Assembly (NCBI RefSeq): GCF_009665255.1
Contig: NZ_CP035687.1
Location: 1-64,000 of the forward strand
Origin: Vibrio metoecus
GTDB taxonomy: Bacteria; Pseudomonadota; Gammaproteobacteria; Enterobacterales; Vibrionaceae
DNA length: 64,000 nucleotides
Direction of reading: 5' to 3'
Below the pieces are notes generated by a model. The model was given only the letters and a program-made list of their open reading frames with translations, was not told the DNA's origin and ran no database searches. The position numbers and the translations under genes are program-made. Below, in pieces: positions 42,551 through 51,078 of this stretch (position 1 is the first letter of the stretch; each line of letters begins with the position of its first letter).

Positions 42551-42672
42551 TAACAAATGCCTCAAGAGGGACTGTCAACGCGTGGCGTTTCCAGTCCCAA
42601 TGAGCCGCGATGGTTTCGGTTGTTGTGTTTGAGTTTAGTGGAATGCGTTGTCAGCCCCTTAGGCGGGCGTTA
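42551..42672 (+). repeat. attC 63 (VCR)
   Basis: Closes RRM copy 3; AACAAATGCC variant. Confidence 0.92.
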
Positions 42673-42704
42673 TGCGCTAATTGGAAAATTGACAGGAGTT
42701 AACA

Positions 42705-43064
42705 ATGAACCAGCATGAAAAGCTTAATTATGTGGAGTTTGCAGCGAACAACTTAGAGTCAACGAAAGCGTTCTTTTCAAAGACTTTTGGCTGGAGTTTT
42801 GTTGACTATGGAGCTGAATATACAGCTTTCTCAAATGAAGGCTTAGACGGTGGTTTTTTCAAGGCTGAGTTTTCTAGTAAGACTGAAAATGGTGGCGCAC
42901 TGTTAATTTTCTACAGTTCAGACATTGAAGCCACTTTAGAAAAAGTCGTGAAAAATGGCGGTCATATCATCCGTCCTATCTTTGAGTTTCCTGGTGGTTG
43001 TCGTTTTCATTTTGCAGAGCCAAGTGGTAATGAATTTGCTGTTTGGTCTGAAGCACGCGCATAA
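42705..43064 (+). CDS. VOC/glyoxalase family protein
   Basis: 119 aa: L-N-Y-V-E-F-A-A-N-N-L-E-S-T-K-A-F-F-S-K-T-F-G-W at the start and G-G-H-I-I-R-P-I-F-E-F-P-G-G-C-R-F-H-F-A-E-P-S-G-N-E-F-A-V-W at the end, the usual VOC strands with possible metal ligands His and Glu. CAGGAG precedes ATG. Unlike the 18991/41623 pair. Stop TAA shared with attC. Confidence 0.86.
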   Translation: MNQHEKLNYVEFAANNLESTKAFFSKTFGWSFVDYGAEYTAFSNEGLDGGFFKAEFSSKTENGGALLIFYSSDIEATLEKVVKNGGHIIRPIFEFPGGCRFHFAEPSGNEFAVWSEARA

Positions 43065-43184
43065 CAAACGCCTCAAGAGGGACTGTCAACGCGCGGCGTT
43101 TCCAGTCCCATTGAGCCGCGGTGGTTGCAGTTGTTGTGTTTAAGTTTGGTGGTAATGTGTTGTCAGCCCCTTAGGCGGGCGTTA
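43062..43184 (+). repeat. attC 64 (VCR)
   Basis: TAA doubles as stop of the 42705 VOC protein; ATGTGTTG variant. Confidence 0.92.
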
Positions 43185-43236
43185 TGCGCCTATCATGAAA
43201 AATCAGCTATATCTGCAAAATTTAAAAGGATAGAAA

Positions 43237-43521
43237 TTGAGCAAGGTAATTCTAAAAGGCTATATTATTGTTCCACAAGCAGAACTAACAGCGGTTATCA
43301 GCGAGCTAGAAAATCATATTCGTTTGACGAGATTAGAGGATGGTTGTCTGATTGTTGAAGTCACGCAAAACGAAGAAAACCCATGTCGATTCGATGTTTA
43401 TGAAGAGTTTAGAGATCAAACTGCTTTTGATAGGCATCAGCTAAGAGTTAAATCGTCTACGTGGGGTAAAGTTTCCGTTAATGTTGAACGTAATTATGAA
43501 GTTACGGTGAGTTGCGCATAA
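43237..43521 (+). CDS. ABM family protein (copy 2)
   Basis: 94 aa, one residue different from the 11178 copy (Val for Phe in C-L-I-V-E-V). TTG start with AAAAGGA, as in copy 1. The leader and following attC are also the same, so the cassette moved or was copied as a whole. Confidence 0.83.
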   Translation: MSKVILKGYIIVPQAELTAVISELENHIRLTRLEDGCLIVEVTQNEENPCRFDVYEEFRDQTAFDRHQLRVKSSTWGKVSVNVERNYEVTVSCA

Positions 43522-43641
43522 CAAACGCCTCAAGAGGGACTGTCAACGCGCGGCGTTTCCAGTCCCAATGAGCCGCGGTGGTTTCGGTTGTTGTGTTTGA
43601 GTTTAGTGGTAATGCGTTGCCAGCCCCTTAGGCGGGCGTTA
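43519..43641 (+). repeat. attC 65 (VCR)
   Basis: TAA doubles as ABM stop; same as attC 17. Confidence 0.93.
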
Positions 43642-44056
43642 GTTTCTATCTAGAAAAAATCATAAAAAGCTCAGATTCAATACCCTAAAAAATCAGCCTT
43701 AAGCGTTCAAGTCGCACAATTTGGCTTTTGAGTTTTGCCTGATGCTGATTTGGTAGAAAGTGTTGAAAGCTCAGCTAGTTCAAAGTTGCTGAAAACCAAC
43801 AAGTCTTGAAGCTTCAATGTTGTCGGATGTTCAACACGGCCAGTTTGGTTTCACAAAAGGCAGCATCATCGCTGTGATCTGGTTTTCTTTGTCGCGGACT
43901 CTTAACCGTGGCCAACTTAACCTTGATCGTTTTGAGTTTTGGCAGCCAACTTCACAGCTTTTGGTGTTGGACGTGTGTTTGTTTGATGCATTTGCGTAAA
44001 ATGATCTTCAAACAAATGTGTTAAAAAAGTCATTGTTAAACAATGGGCTACGAAAC
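43642..44056. other. ORF-less cassette, family A copy 9
   Basis: 415 bp, TTTCTATCTAG start subtype, closest to copies 1 and 13. Confidence 0.85.
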
Positions 44057-44178
44057 TAACAAACGCCTCAAGAGGGACTGTCAACGCGCGGCGTTTCCAG
44101 TCCCAATGAGCCGCGGTGGTTTCGGTTGTTGTGGTTGAGTTTAGTGGTTTGCGTTGCCAGCCCCTTAGGCGGGCGTTA
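44057..44178 (+). repeat. attC 66 (VCR)
   Basis: Follows A9; GTGGTTTGCG variant. Confidence 0.92.
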
Positions 44179-44227
44179 ACTGGCAAAATGGAAATGTCAA
44201 AAGCATCTGAGCAAAAGGAGTTTGCAA

Positions 44228-44389
44228 ATGTTTCGTTGTGGGCAATGCCGTCATTTCGAAAAAGCTAAAAATAATCTCAAGGATCTTTGTGGTGCTTGGG
44301 AACAACCTACGACTGCAACGCGTGAAGCTTGTGGATTTTTCATGCTCAGAAAACCAGCCCGAGATGTGAAAACACCAAACGAAGAGTAG
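44228..44389 (+). CDS. Small Cys-rich protein, 53 aa (copy 1)
   Basis: Starts M-F-R-C-G-Q-C-R-H-F-E-K-A-K with AAAAGGAG 8 bp before it. Cys4/Cys7 and later Cys21 and Cys35, plus His9, could bind one zinc. Ends K-T-P-N-E-E. The same gene at 60565 differs by one residue (Lys12 to Arg), and the matching Cys pattern in two cassettes supports a real gene although it is short. No family name recalled. Confidence 0.7.
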   Translation: MFRCGQCRHFEKAKNNLKDLCGAWEQPTTATREACGFFMLRKPARDVKTPNEE

Positions 44390-44445
44390 AGTAATCTTCT
44401 TTGTGTTGGTTAAAAGTGCAGTGAAAATCATAAGCACTGGCCAGT

Positions 44446-44567
44446 TAACAAACGCCTCAAGAGGGACTGTCAACGCGTGGCGTTTCCAGTCCCATTGAGC
44501 TGCGGTGGTTACGGTTGGTGTGTTTGAGTTTTGTGTTATGCGTTGTCAGCCCCTTAGGCGGGCGTTA
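44446..44567 (+). repeat. attC 67 (VCR)
   Basis: Closes Cys-rich cassette copy 1; GAGCTGCGG variant. Confidence 0.92.
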
Positions 44568-44586
44568 TACGTTTTAAGGAAGAATT

Positions 44587-44973
44587 GTGATTGTCATATA
44601 TGGAATAAAAGAGTACTTGAATCCCATAAAAGCTGAATTATCCGATGTTATTCAGCAGTCCATGACTCAGGTTTTAGATCTGCCCGAAGACAAGCGTGCC
44701 CACAGGTTCATTCCACTTGATAAGAGAGATTTCTATTATCCTAGTGGCCGCTCTGACGCTTACACGGTTATTGAAGTTAACATGATGGAAGGTCGCAAAG
44801 TAGAAACGAAAAAGGCTTTAATCAAGGCACTTTTTAGTAACATTGAATCTCGATTAGGCATTTCACCAATTGATATTGAAATCACGATCAAAGAACAACC
44901 TGCTCATTGTTGGGGTTTCAGAGGCATCACTGGTGATGAAGTCGCAGACTTAACGTACAAAGTCCACGTATAA
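44587..44973 (+). CDS. Tautomerase family protein
   Basis: 128 aa from GTG 44587 with AAGGAAG before it. The body matches a tautomerase/MIF-like subgroup: V-Y-G-I-type first strand (V-I-Y-G-I-K-E-Y-L), D-K-R-A-H-R-F-I-P-L-D, F-Y-Y-P-S-G-R-S-D-A-Y-T-V-I-E-V-N-M-M-E-G-R and W-G-F-R-G-I-T-G-D-E. Active members use an N-terminal proline; here residue 2 is Ile, so the usual catalytic base is missing unless the start is elsewhere. Stop TAA shared with attC. Confidence 0.72.
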   Translation: MIVIYGIKEYLNPIKAELSDVIQQSMTQVLDLPEDKRAHRFIPLDKRDFYYPSGRSDAYTVIEVNMMEGRKVETKKALIKALFSNIESRLGISPIDIEITIKEQPAHCWGFRGITGDEVADLTYKVHV

Positions 44974-45092
44974 CAAACGCCTCAAGAGGGACTGTCAACG
45001 CGTAGCGTTTCCAGTCCCATTGAGCCGCAGTGGTTACGGTTGGTGTGTTTGAGTTTAGTGTTATGCGTTGCCAGCCCCTTAGGCGGGCGTTA
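44971..45092 (+). repeat. attC 68 (VCR)
   Basis: TAA doubles as tautomerase stop. Confidence 0.93.
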
Positions 45093-45476
45093 GTTTCTCT
45101 CAGGAAAATCACCAAAAATTTACGCACAAGGTTCTGAAAATTCAGCCTTTATCGTTCAAGCTGCACAATTTGGCTTTGGGGTTTTTCCTGATGCTGATTT
45201 GGTAGAACGCGTTGAAAGTTGAGCGGTTTCAAAATCGCTGATAACCAACAAGCTTTGATGCTTCAATGTTGTCGGACGTTCAACTTGATCAGTTTGGTTT
45301 CATAAAAGGCTGAATCATCGCTGTTATCTGGCTTTCTTTGTCGCGGACTCTTAACGTTTTGGCAGCCAACGTCACAGCTTTTGGCGTTGGACGTGTGTTT
45401 GCGTGATGCTTTTGCGTAAAATGACTTTCAAGCAAATGAGTTTAAAAAGTCATTGTTAAACAATAGGCTACGAAAC
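45093..45476. other. ORF-less cassette, family A copy 10 (short subtype)
   Basis: 384 bp, TTTCTCTCAGG start; same internal gap as copies 4 and 6. Confidence 0.85.
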
Positions 45477-45598
45477 TAACAAACGCCTCAAGAGGGACTG
45501 TCAACGCGCGGCGTTTCCAGTCCCATTGAGCCGCGGTGGTTGCAGTTGTTGTGTTTGAGTTTAGTGTTATGCGTTGTCAGCCCCTTAGGCGGGCGTTA
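45477..45598 (+). repeat. attC 69 (VCR)
   Basis: Follows A10. Confidence 0.93.
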
Positions 45599-45624
45599 GC
45601 ATAATAATTTACACTTGAGGGAAA

Positions 45625-46305
45625 ATGTCAGATTTAGAAATATCTTATTGGTCAATGATCGGTACTTGGTTTGCAGGTATTGCTACATTTCTTGCTGTAG
45701 TTGTTTCACTTTATTTGTCTATGACATCAAGAAGGACACGATTATTAATTCGAATAAGAGATGATTTAGATGGAGAGTATAAATTGATTCTTCTAAATCG
45801 ATCGCACTTATATGCGGAGATGGAGTCGGTAAATTTATGTATTAGGCGTGGATTCATATTAAAAGATGTCTACAGTAGTCGTTGGAGTGATTTAGTTCGT
45901 GATTTCTTTAAAAGTGAAGAAGATGGCAAGGAAAACATGAAGCTATATCCTAACAACACATCTAGAACTTTTTCTGTTGATATGTCCACGTTAAGTTCTC
46001 AGTATTCATATTTTCTTCCGTATGATAATGACGGGGTTTTAGCTTCACCAATAAAAATGCCTCATTGTTGCATCCAAGTTAGACTTGTTAGTGGAGAGGT
46101 GTTTTACCACAAGTTACCAAGCTCATTTTATGATAAATATAGAGAATATGTCGGTAGTCGACATGATCATTACATGGATTATCTGTCGAATGAGCCTTGG
46201 AAATATATTCCCTATAGTTCGTCGCAAGATTTGTTACGTATTCAAAAAGAGCATTTGGATATATATACAAAAACTAGAATTAACTATCACATGCTATTAT
46301 GCTAA
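45625..46305 (+). CDS. Membrane-anchored protein of unknown function
   Basis: 226 aa. One TM helix (about 9-32, W-S-M-I-G-T-W-F-A-G-I-A-T-F-L-A-V-V-V-S-L) then a cytosolic beta-rich domain. The N-terminus resembles the anchor found in many small phage-defence or stress proteins, but no specific motif is seen. GAGGG precedes ATG. Low GC. Stop TAA shared with attC. Confidence 0.6.
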   Translation: MSDLEISYWSMIGTWFAGIATFLAVVVSLYLSMTSRRTRLLIRIRDDLDGEYKLILLNRSHLYAEMESVNLCIRRGFILKDVYSSRWSDLVRDFFKSEEDGKENMKLYPNNTSRTFSVDMSTLSSQYSYFLPYDNDGVLASPIKMPHCCIQVRLVSGEVFYHKLPSSFYDKYREYVGSRHDHYMDYLSNEPWKYIPYSSSQDLLRIQKEHLDIYTKTRINYHMLLC

Positions 46306-46425
46306 CAAGCGCCTCAAGAGGGACTGTCAACGCGCGGCGTTTCCAGTCCCATTGAGCCGCGGTGGTTACAGTTGTTGTGTTTGAGTTTTGTGGTAATGCG
46401 TTGTCAGCCCCTTAGGCGGGCGTTA
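46303..46425 (+). repeat. attC 70 (VCR)
   Basis: TAA doubles as stop of the 226-aa protein; TAACAAGCGCC variant. Confidence 0.92.
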
Positions 46426-46440
46426 GGTTTAAGGTTCTTC

Positions 46441-46866
46441 ATGGAAATCAAAGAGTTTAGTGCCTGTAATCTCGAATCGTTGAGAAAGCTCTACTTGGAC
46501 TCTAGACGGGATAGTTTCCCATGGCTCAAGGCGGGTAGTTTTCGGATAGAAGACTTCGACCGCGATAGTCAAGGTGAACGAATTTGGTTGTCTGAGGTTT
46601 TAGGGAATGTTGCCGGCTTCATTTCCATTTGGGAACCTGACAATTTTATTCATCATTTCTATGTTGCAACCGAATATCAGGGGCAAGGTGTGGGCTCGAT
46701 GCTGCTTAACGGCGCAAAAGCGAAATATGGCAACTTAAGCCTTAAGTGCATGGTTCAAAATCAAAAAGCACTCAACTTTTATTTGTCGCAAGGTTTTAAA
46801 ATTGTGTCGCAAGTGGATGATGAATTGGGTGGTTATTACTACATGAGCTTCAGCGCACAAACCTAA
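46441..46866 (+). CDS. GNAT acetyltransferase (copy 1 of a pair)
   Basis: 141 aa. F-Y-V-A-T-E-Y-Q-G-Q-G-V-G-S-M-L-L-N (about 75-92) is motif A; M-V-Q-N-Q-K-A-L-N-F-Y-L-S-Q-G-F-K is motif B. ATG 46441; the longer frame from 46372 runs through attC. Close paralogue at 59350, with roughly a dozen changes, so an older duplication than the ABM or VOC pairs. Confidence 0.86.
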   Translation: MEIKEFSACNLESLRKLYLDSRRDSFPWLKAGSFRIEDFDRDSQGERIWLSEVLGNVAGFISIWEPDNFIHHFYVATEYQGQGVGSMLLNGAKAKYGNLSLKCMVQNQKALNFYLSQGFKIVSQVDDELGGYYYMSFSAQT

Positions 46867-46986
46867 CAAACGCCTCAAGAGGGACTGTCAACGCGCGGCG
46901 TTTCCAGTCCCATTGAGCCGCGGTGGTTACGGTTGTTGTGTTTGAGTTTAGTGTTAATGCGTTGCCAGCCCCTTAGGCGGGCGTTA
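46864..46986 (+). repeat. attC 71 (VCR)
   Basis: TAA doubles as stop of the 46441 GNAT. Confidence 0.93.
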
Positions 46987-47008
46987 GTTGCTCTTTGGAA
47001 AAATCACT

Positions 47009-47542
47009 ATGAAACATGACTTATCAGTCGATGTTAGGCCAGCACAGGAAAATGAGTTAGAGCGTGTGTTTAAGCTGATGACTGAGCATAACGAATGGAC
47101 TCGATTTAATGCTCCTTACTTTCCGTATTCTCATCCGACTTTGGCTGATTTTGCGGATTCAACCTTCCAACGGTTATTGGTTGGTTCAGATATGCAGTTA
47201 GTCATTTATAATGAATTACCCGTTGGGACGGTGAGTTGTTATTGGGAATGTGAGGAAACCCGTTGGCTTGAAACTGGTATTGTCATTTATGACGAAAGTT
47301 ATTGGGGAAAAGGGATCGCATCAATAGCATTATCTCAATGGATTTCGTATCTGTTCGAAACACAAGAAATAGAGCGGGTGGGCATGACAACATGGTCGGG
47401 AAATGATCGCATGATGTCATTAGCGACAAAGCTAGGTTTGAAGCAAGAGGCACGGCTGCGCAAAGTTCGTTATTACCAAGGGATCTATTATGATTCAGTG
47501 AAATATGGTGTGATTCGAAGCGAATGGGAAGTACGCAACTAA
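47009..47542 (+). CDS. GNAT acetyltransferase, RimJ/RimL-like
   Basis: 177 aa: V-R-P-A-Q-E-N-E-L-E-R at the start, I-V-I-Y-D-E-S-Y-W-G-K-G-I-A-S-I-A-L (about 91-108), I-E-R-V-G-M-T-T-W-S-G-N-D-R-M-M and Y-Y-Q-G-I-Y-Y-D-S-V-K-Y near the end. ATG 47009 matches the usual N-terminus; stop TAA shared with attC. Confidence 0.86.
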   Translation: MKHDLSVDVRPAQENELERVFKLMTEHNEWTRFNAPYFPYSHPTLADFADSTFQRLLVGSDMQLVIYNELPVGTVSCYWECEETRWLETGIVIYDESYWGKGIASIALSQWISYLFETQEIERVGMTTWSGNDRMMSLATKLGLKQEARLRKVRYYQGIYYDSVKYGVIRSEWEVRN

Positions 47543-47662
47543 CAAACGCCTCAAGAGGGACTGTCAACGCGTGGCGTTTCCAGTCCCATTGAGCCGCGGT
47601 GGTTTCGTCTGTTGTGATTGAGTTTAGTGGTAATGCGTTGTCAGCCCCTTAGGCGGGCGTTA
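47540..47662 (+). repeat. attC 72 (VCR)
   Basis: TAA doubles as stop of the 47009 GNAT. Confidence 0.93.
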
Positions 47663-48075
47663 GCTTCTTAAAGGCTGAAATCATCAAAATCTAAGCTCAT
47701 TTGTTGTGAAAAATCAGCTTTTAGCGTTCAAATTCCATAATTTGGCTTTCGAGTTTTTCTGATGCTGATCTGGTAGAAAGTGTTGAATGTTCAGCAGTTT
47801 CAAAGTTGCTGAAAGCCATCAAACCTCGATGCTTCAATGCTGTTGGATGTTCCACACGGAAAGTTTGGTTTCACAAATGGCTGCATCATCGCTGTGATAT
47901 TGCTTTCTTTGTCGCGGACTCTTAACCGTGGCCAACTTAACCTTGATCGTTTTGAGTTTTGGTAGCCAACTTCACAGCTTTTGGCGTTGGACGTGCGTTT
48001 GTGTGATGCTTTTGCGTAAAATGACGTTCAAGCAAATGTGTTAAAAAGCCATTGTGAAACAATAGGCTACGAAGC
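47663..48075. other. ORF-less cassette, family A copy 11
   Basis: 413 bp, CTTCTTAAAGGC start; inverted repeat altered to ATTGTGAAACAAT. Confidence 0.85.
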
Positions 48076-48198
48076 TAACAAACGCCTCAAGAGGGACTGT
48101 CAACGCGTGGCGTTTCCAGTCCCAATAAGCTGCGGTGGTTTCGGTTGTGGTGTTTGAGTTTAGTGGTCATGCGTTGTCAGCCCCTTAGGCGGGCGTTA
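48076..48198 (+). repeat. attC 73 (VCR)
   Basis: Follows A11; AATAAGCTGCGG variant. Confidence 0.92.
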
Positions 48199-48228
48199 GG
48201 GCAATATTTTGATAATTAAGAGTTTATT

Positions 48229-49248
48229 ATGAAAGCCAAATTGTATCAGCTAATAGAGTGTTACTTTAAAAAATTCGATGAAATCATCAAAGAGGATAAT
48301 GAGTTATCAAGAAATTCATTGAATTATAAATTATTTATTATTTTGTTGTGTGCGATACTGTTCGGAGTTTTGGCATTTCTTGTAAATATAATACTTATGT
48401 TTTTTACTGATAAAGGCGGTGTTTTTGGTGATTTTTTAGGTGGTGTATTAAACCCAATTTTTACATTTTTAACGCTTTTTGGTTTAGTGGTAACAATAGT
48501 CATTCAGCGTCGAGAATTGAAATTAGCAAGAGAGGAGTATGAAAAAACAGCTGATGCTTTAGAAATGCAAGCTATAGAAGGTACATTTTTTAATATAATA
48601 AATCTACACAATAGGATTGCAGATTCTATTCAGTTGGATATGGATAAAATTGTCAGTTCTAATAAAAATGTTTCAAAAGCTTATAAGTTTAATCTTGAGC
48701 GGAATTTTCCAGTAGGCTCTTCGGAGGGGAAATTCTATGGGCGAGAGTCATTCGAAGCTATACTAAATTATTTAACTAGTAATAATGCAAAACCTAATGT
48801 AATAGTAGAAAAATATAAAGTAATACAAGAAAAGCATAATCATATATTTGGACATTATTTCAGGAATTTATACCAAGCCCTGAAGCTGATCCATAGTTAC
48901 AGTGATTCAGTGTTACCGCAAGAGCGAAAGAGAAAATATGCAAGTATATTAAGAGCCCAATTGTCTACAATGGAGCTAGCATTGTTATTTATTAATTGTC
49001 TTGATGGTGTCTCTGATAAAGGTGAGTTTAAGAACTTACTTATTGAATATCAGATGTTAGAACATCTGCCAGTAGCGCAGCTTGAAGGTGGATACGGTTT
49101 AAGTGGTTTAAGCTTTTGTATCGCCGATGATGATATGTTTTTACAATATAAACAACAAAAGAAATTACCCATAGATTTGAGGAAATATTTTCTTGGTGCT
49201 TTTGGGGAAAACCCTAATGTCCCTCATAATCTGAAGCTATTGCCCTAA
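48229..49248 (+). CDS. Putative phage abortive infection protein (AbiC-like)
   Basis: 339 aa. Two TM helices (about 34-58 and 67-91), a charged helix, then a cytosolic domain with F-F-N-I-I-N-L-H-N-R-I (120-130), G-H-Y-F-R-N-L-Y-Q (208-216) and I-L-R-A-Q-L-S-T-M-E-L-A-L-L-F-I-N (240-256). These blocks match the family annotated as putative phage abortive infection protein. Such proteins are thought to kill or arrest infected cells through the membrane, but the mechanism is unknown. Low GC relative to neighbours fits transfer. Stop TAA shared with attC. Confidence 0.78.
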   Translation: MKAKLYQLIECYFKKFDEIIKEDNELSRNSLNYKLFIILLCAILFGVLAFLVNIILMFFTDKGGVFGDFLGGVLNPIFTFLTLFGLVVTIVIQRRELKLAREEYEKTADALEMQAIEGTFFNIINLHNRIADSIQLDMDKIVSSNKNVSKAYKFNLERNFPVGSSEGKFYGRESFEAILNYLTSNNAKPNVIVEKYKVIQEKHNHIFGHYFRNLYQALKLIHSYSDSVLPQERKRKYASILRAQLSTMELALLFINCLDGVSDKGEFKNLLIEYQMLEHLPVAQLEGGYGLSGLSFCIADDDMFLQYKQQKKLPIDLRKYFLGAFGENPNVPHNLKLLP

Positions 49249-49368
49249 CAAATGCCTCAAGAGGGACTGTCAACGCGTGGCGTTTCCAGTCCCATTGAGC
49301 CGCGGTGGTTACGGTTGTTGTGATTGAGTTTAGTGGTAATACGTTGCCAGCCCCTTAGGCGGGCGTTA
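49246..49368 (+). repeat. attC 74 (VCR)
   Basis: TAA doubles as AbiC-like stop; AACAAATGCC and ATACGTTGCC variants. Confidence 0.92.
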
Positions 49369-49390
49369 TAAAGCAAATGGAGTTCATAAG

Positions 49391-50182
49391 TTGGAATTGG
49401 ATATTTTCGTAGTTGATGCATTTACAGATCAACAGTTTAAAGGTAACTCAGCAGCAGTAGTTCCGGTCGAAGACTGGCTGTCTGATGAACTAATGCAAAA
49501 TATAGCGGCTGAAAACAACCTGTCAGAGACTGCCTACATTAAAAATGTAGGTGCTAACCAATACGAGATTCGTTGGTTTTCACCCCTGACTGAAATTGAT
49601 TTTTGTGGTCACGCAACCTTAGCATCCGCCCATGTATTGTTTAATGAGCTCGGTGTTGAAAACCAAATTGAGTTCATAACCCAAAAAGTTGGCAACTTAA
49701 ATGTAATTCTCAATGCACAGAATGAAATTGAAATGGTGTTCCCCAACCAGAAGCCAGAAGTGGCTTCTACAATTCCGACCCAACTTTTGAATGGGTTATC
49801 TAAAGAACCTATCGAGGTTCTCAAAAACAGGCAAGCCTACTTTGCTGTCTTTGCCAATGAGCAAGAAGTTTTGGACGTTTCTTATATCTCTGAACAATTG
49901 AAACAGCTTGCACCTTTAGATGTTGTAGTAACTGCTAAATCCGACAACTATGATTTCGTATCGCGTTATTTTTGGCCTGCAAACGGTGGTGATGAAGACC
50001 CAGTTACAGGTTCTATACATTCAGGCTTAGCTCCTTATTGGGCAGACAAACTAGGTAAGGTAGATTTACTAGCCTACCAAGCCTCCAAGAGAGGTGGTGT
50101 ACTGAAGTGCCGCGTTTTAGAAAGAGCTATTGTTATTTCAGGTAAAGGTGTTCTTTATTTAAAAGGCAAAATTAACGTTTAG
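49391..50182 (+). CDS. PhzF family isomerase
   Basis: 263 aa from TTG 49391 with GGAG before it. PhzF hallmarks: V-D-A-F-T-x-x-x-F-x-G-N-S-A-A-V (8-23), catalytic Glu46 in N-N-L-S-E-T-A, D-F-C-G-H-A-T-L (70-77) and G-G-D-E-D-P-V-T-G-S (199-208). PhzF in phenazine synthesis isomerises a dihydroxyanthranilate; the many stand-alone relatives have unknown substrates. No phenazine genes are nearby. Confidence 0.9.
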   Translation: MELDIFVVDAFTDQQFKGNSAAVVPVEDWLSDELMQNIAAENNLSETAYIKNVGANQYEIRWFSPLTEIDFCGHATLASAHVLFNELGVENQIEFITQKVGNLNVILNAQNEIEMVFPNQKPEVASTIPTQLLNGLSKEPIEVLKNRQAYFAVFANEQEVLDVSYISEQLKQLAPLDVVVTAKSDNYDFVSRYFWPANGGDEDPVTGSIHSGLAPYWADKLGKVDLLAYQASKRGGVLKCRVLERAIVISGKGVLYLKGKINV

Positions 50183-50197
50183 TGGAAATCTGCTTTA

Positions 50198-50319
50198 TAA
50201 CAAACGCCTCAAGAGGGACTGTCAACGCGCGGCGTTTCCAGTCCCAATGAGCCGCGGTGGTTTTGGTTGTTGTGTTTAAGTTTAGTGTAATGCGTTGCCA
50301 GCCCCTTAGGCGGGCGTTA
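50198..50319 (+). repeat. attC 75 (VCR)
   Basis: Closes the PhzF cassette; TTTTGGTTGTTG variant. Confidence 0.92.
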
Positions 50320-50345
50320 GCCGTTTGAAAGCTTGCTATGCTTAG

Positions 50346-50365
50346 AGTGATAGAATAGTATCACT
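50346..50365 (+). promoter_or_regulatory. Operator palindrome of the phd-relE operon
   Basis: AGTGATA-N6-TATCACT, a 7-6-7 palindrome 26 bp before the antitoxin start. TAGAAT inside it could be the -10 box. Probably the self-repression site of the antitoxin. Confidence 0.6.
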
Positions 50366-50390
50366 TTAGTATTTCTTTGGAGCAGCTCAA

Positions 50391-50648
50391 ATGAAAGTAG
50401 AACTTGTGACGTCACTAAAACGTCAGGCCACTAAGATTCTTGCCGATCTTCATGATACGAAAGAGCCAGTATTGATAACTGAGCACGGAAAACCGTCAGC
50501 TTACCTTATTGATGTAGACGACTATGAATTTATGCAAAATCGTTTAGCGATCCTGGAAGGTATTGCTCGCGGAGAGCGAGCTTTAGCGGATGGTAAAGTG
50601 GTCAGCCATCAAGATGCTAAGGACAGAATGTCAAAATGGTTGAAATAA
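50391..50648 (+). CDS. Phd/YefM family antitoxin
   Basis: 85 aa. T-S-L-K-R-Q-A-T-K-I-L-A-D-L near the start and V-L-I-T-E-H-G-K-P-S-A-Y-L-I-D-V-D-D-Y-E are the Phd/YefM DNA-binding fold; the C-terminal part (K-V-V-S-H-Q-D-A-K-D-R-M) would cover the toxin. First gene of the operon, overlapping the toxin by 13 bp. Unlike the other TA modules in the window it lies in array direction. Confidence 0.86.
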   Translation: MKVELVTSLKRQATKILADLHDTKEPVLITEHGKPSAYLIDVDDYEFMQNRLAILEGIARGERALADGKVVSHQDAKDRMSKWLK

Positions 50649-50938
50649 TTTGGACGGAGCCGGCTCTATCCGACCTGAATGATATTGTTGAATACATCGC
50701 GCTTGAAAATGTCGTGGCTGCTAAACAACTGGTGCAAACCGTTTTTACAAAAGTTGAACGTTTGGCCGATTTTCCAGAGTCTGGGCGCGTTCCTCCAGAA
50801 CTAGAACACCTCAATTATCGTGAAGTCGTTGTAAATCCGTGTCGTGTTTTCTACAAGTATGATGATGCAAAGGTTCGTATTCTTTTTGTTATGCGTGCGG
50901 AGCGAGATTTGCGTCGGTTAATGCTTACGAAACAGTAG
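50636..50938 (+). CDS. RelE/ParE family toxin
   Basis: 100 aa: V-E-I-I-W-T-E-P-A-L-S-D-L-N-D-I-V-E-Y-I at the start, F-P-E-S-G-R-V-P-P-E-L in the middle, E-V-V-V-N-P-C-R-V-F-Y-K-Y and F-V-M-R-A-E-R-D-L at the end. These fit RelE/ParE toxins of the subgroup paired with Phd. Could cut mRNA or inhibit gyrase. Confidence 0.86.
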   Translation: MVEIIWTEPALSDLNDIVEYIALENVVAAKQLVQTVFTKVERLADFPESGRVPPELEHLNYREVVVNPCRVFYKYDDAKVRILFVMRAERDLRRLMLTKQ

Positions 50939-50956
50939 GTTTGAAAAAAAAACGGC

Positions 50957-51078
50957 TAACAAACGCCTCAAGAGGGACTGTCAACGCGTGGCGTTTCCAG
51001 TCCCATTGAGCCGCGGTGGTTACGGTTGTTGTGTTTGAGTTTAGTGTTATGCGTTGCCAGCCTCTTAGGCGGGCGTTA
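50957..51078 (+). repeat. attC 76 (VCR)
   Basis: Closes the phd-relE cassette; CAGCCTCTTAGG variant. Confidence 0.92.
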
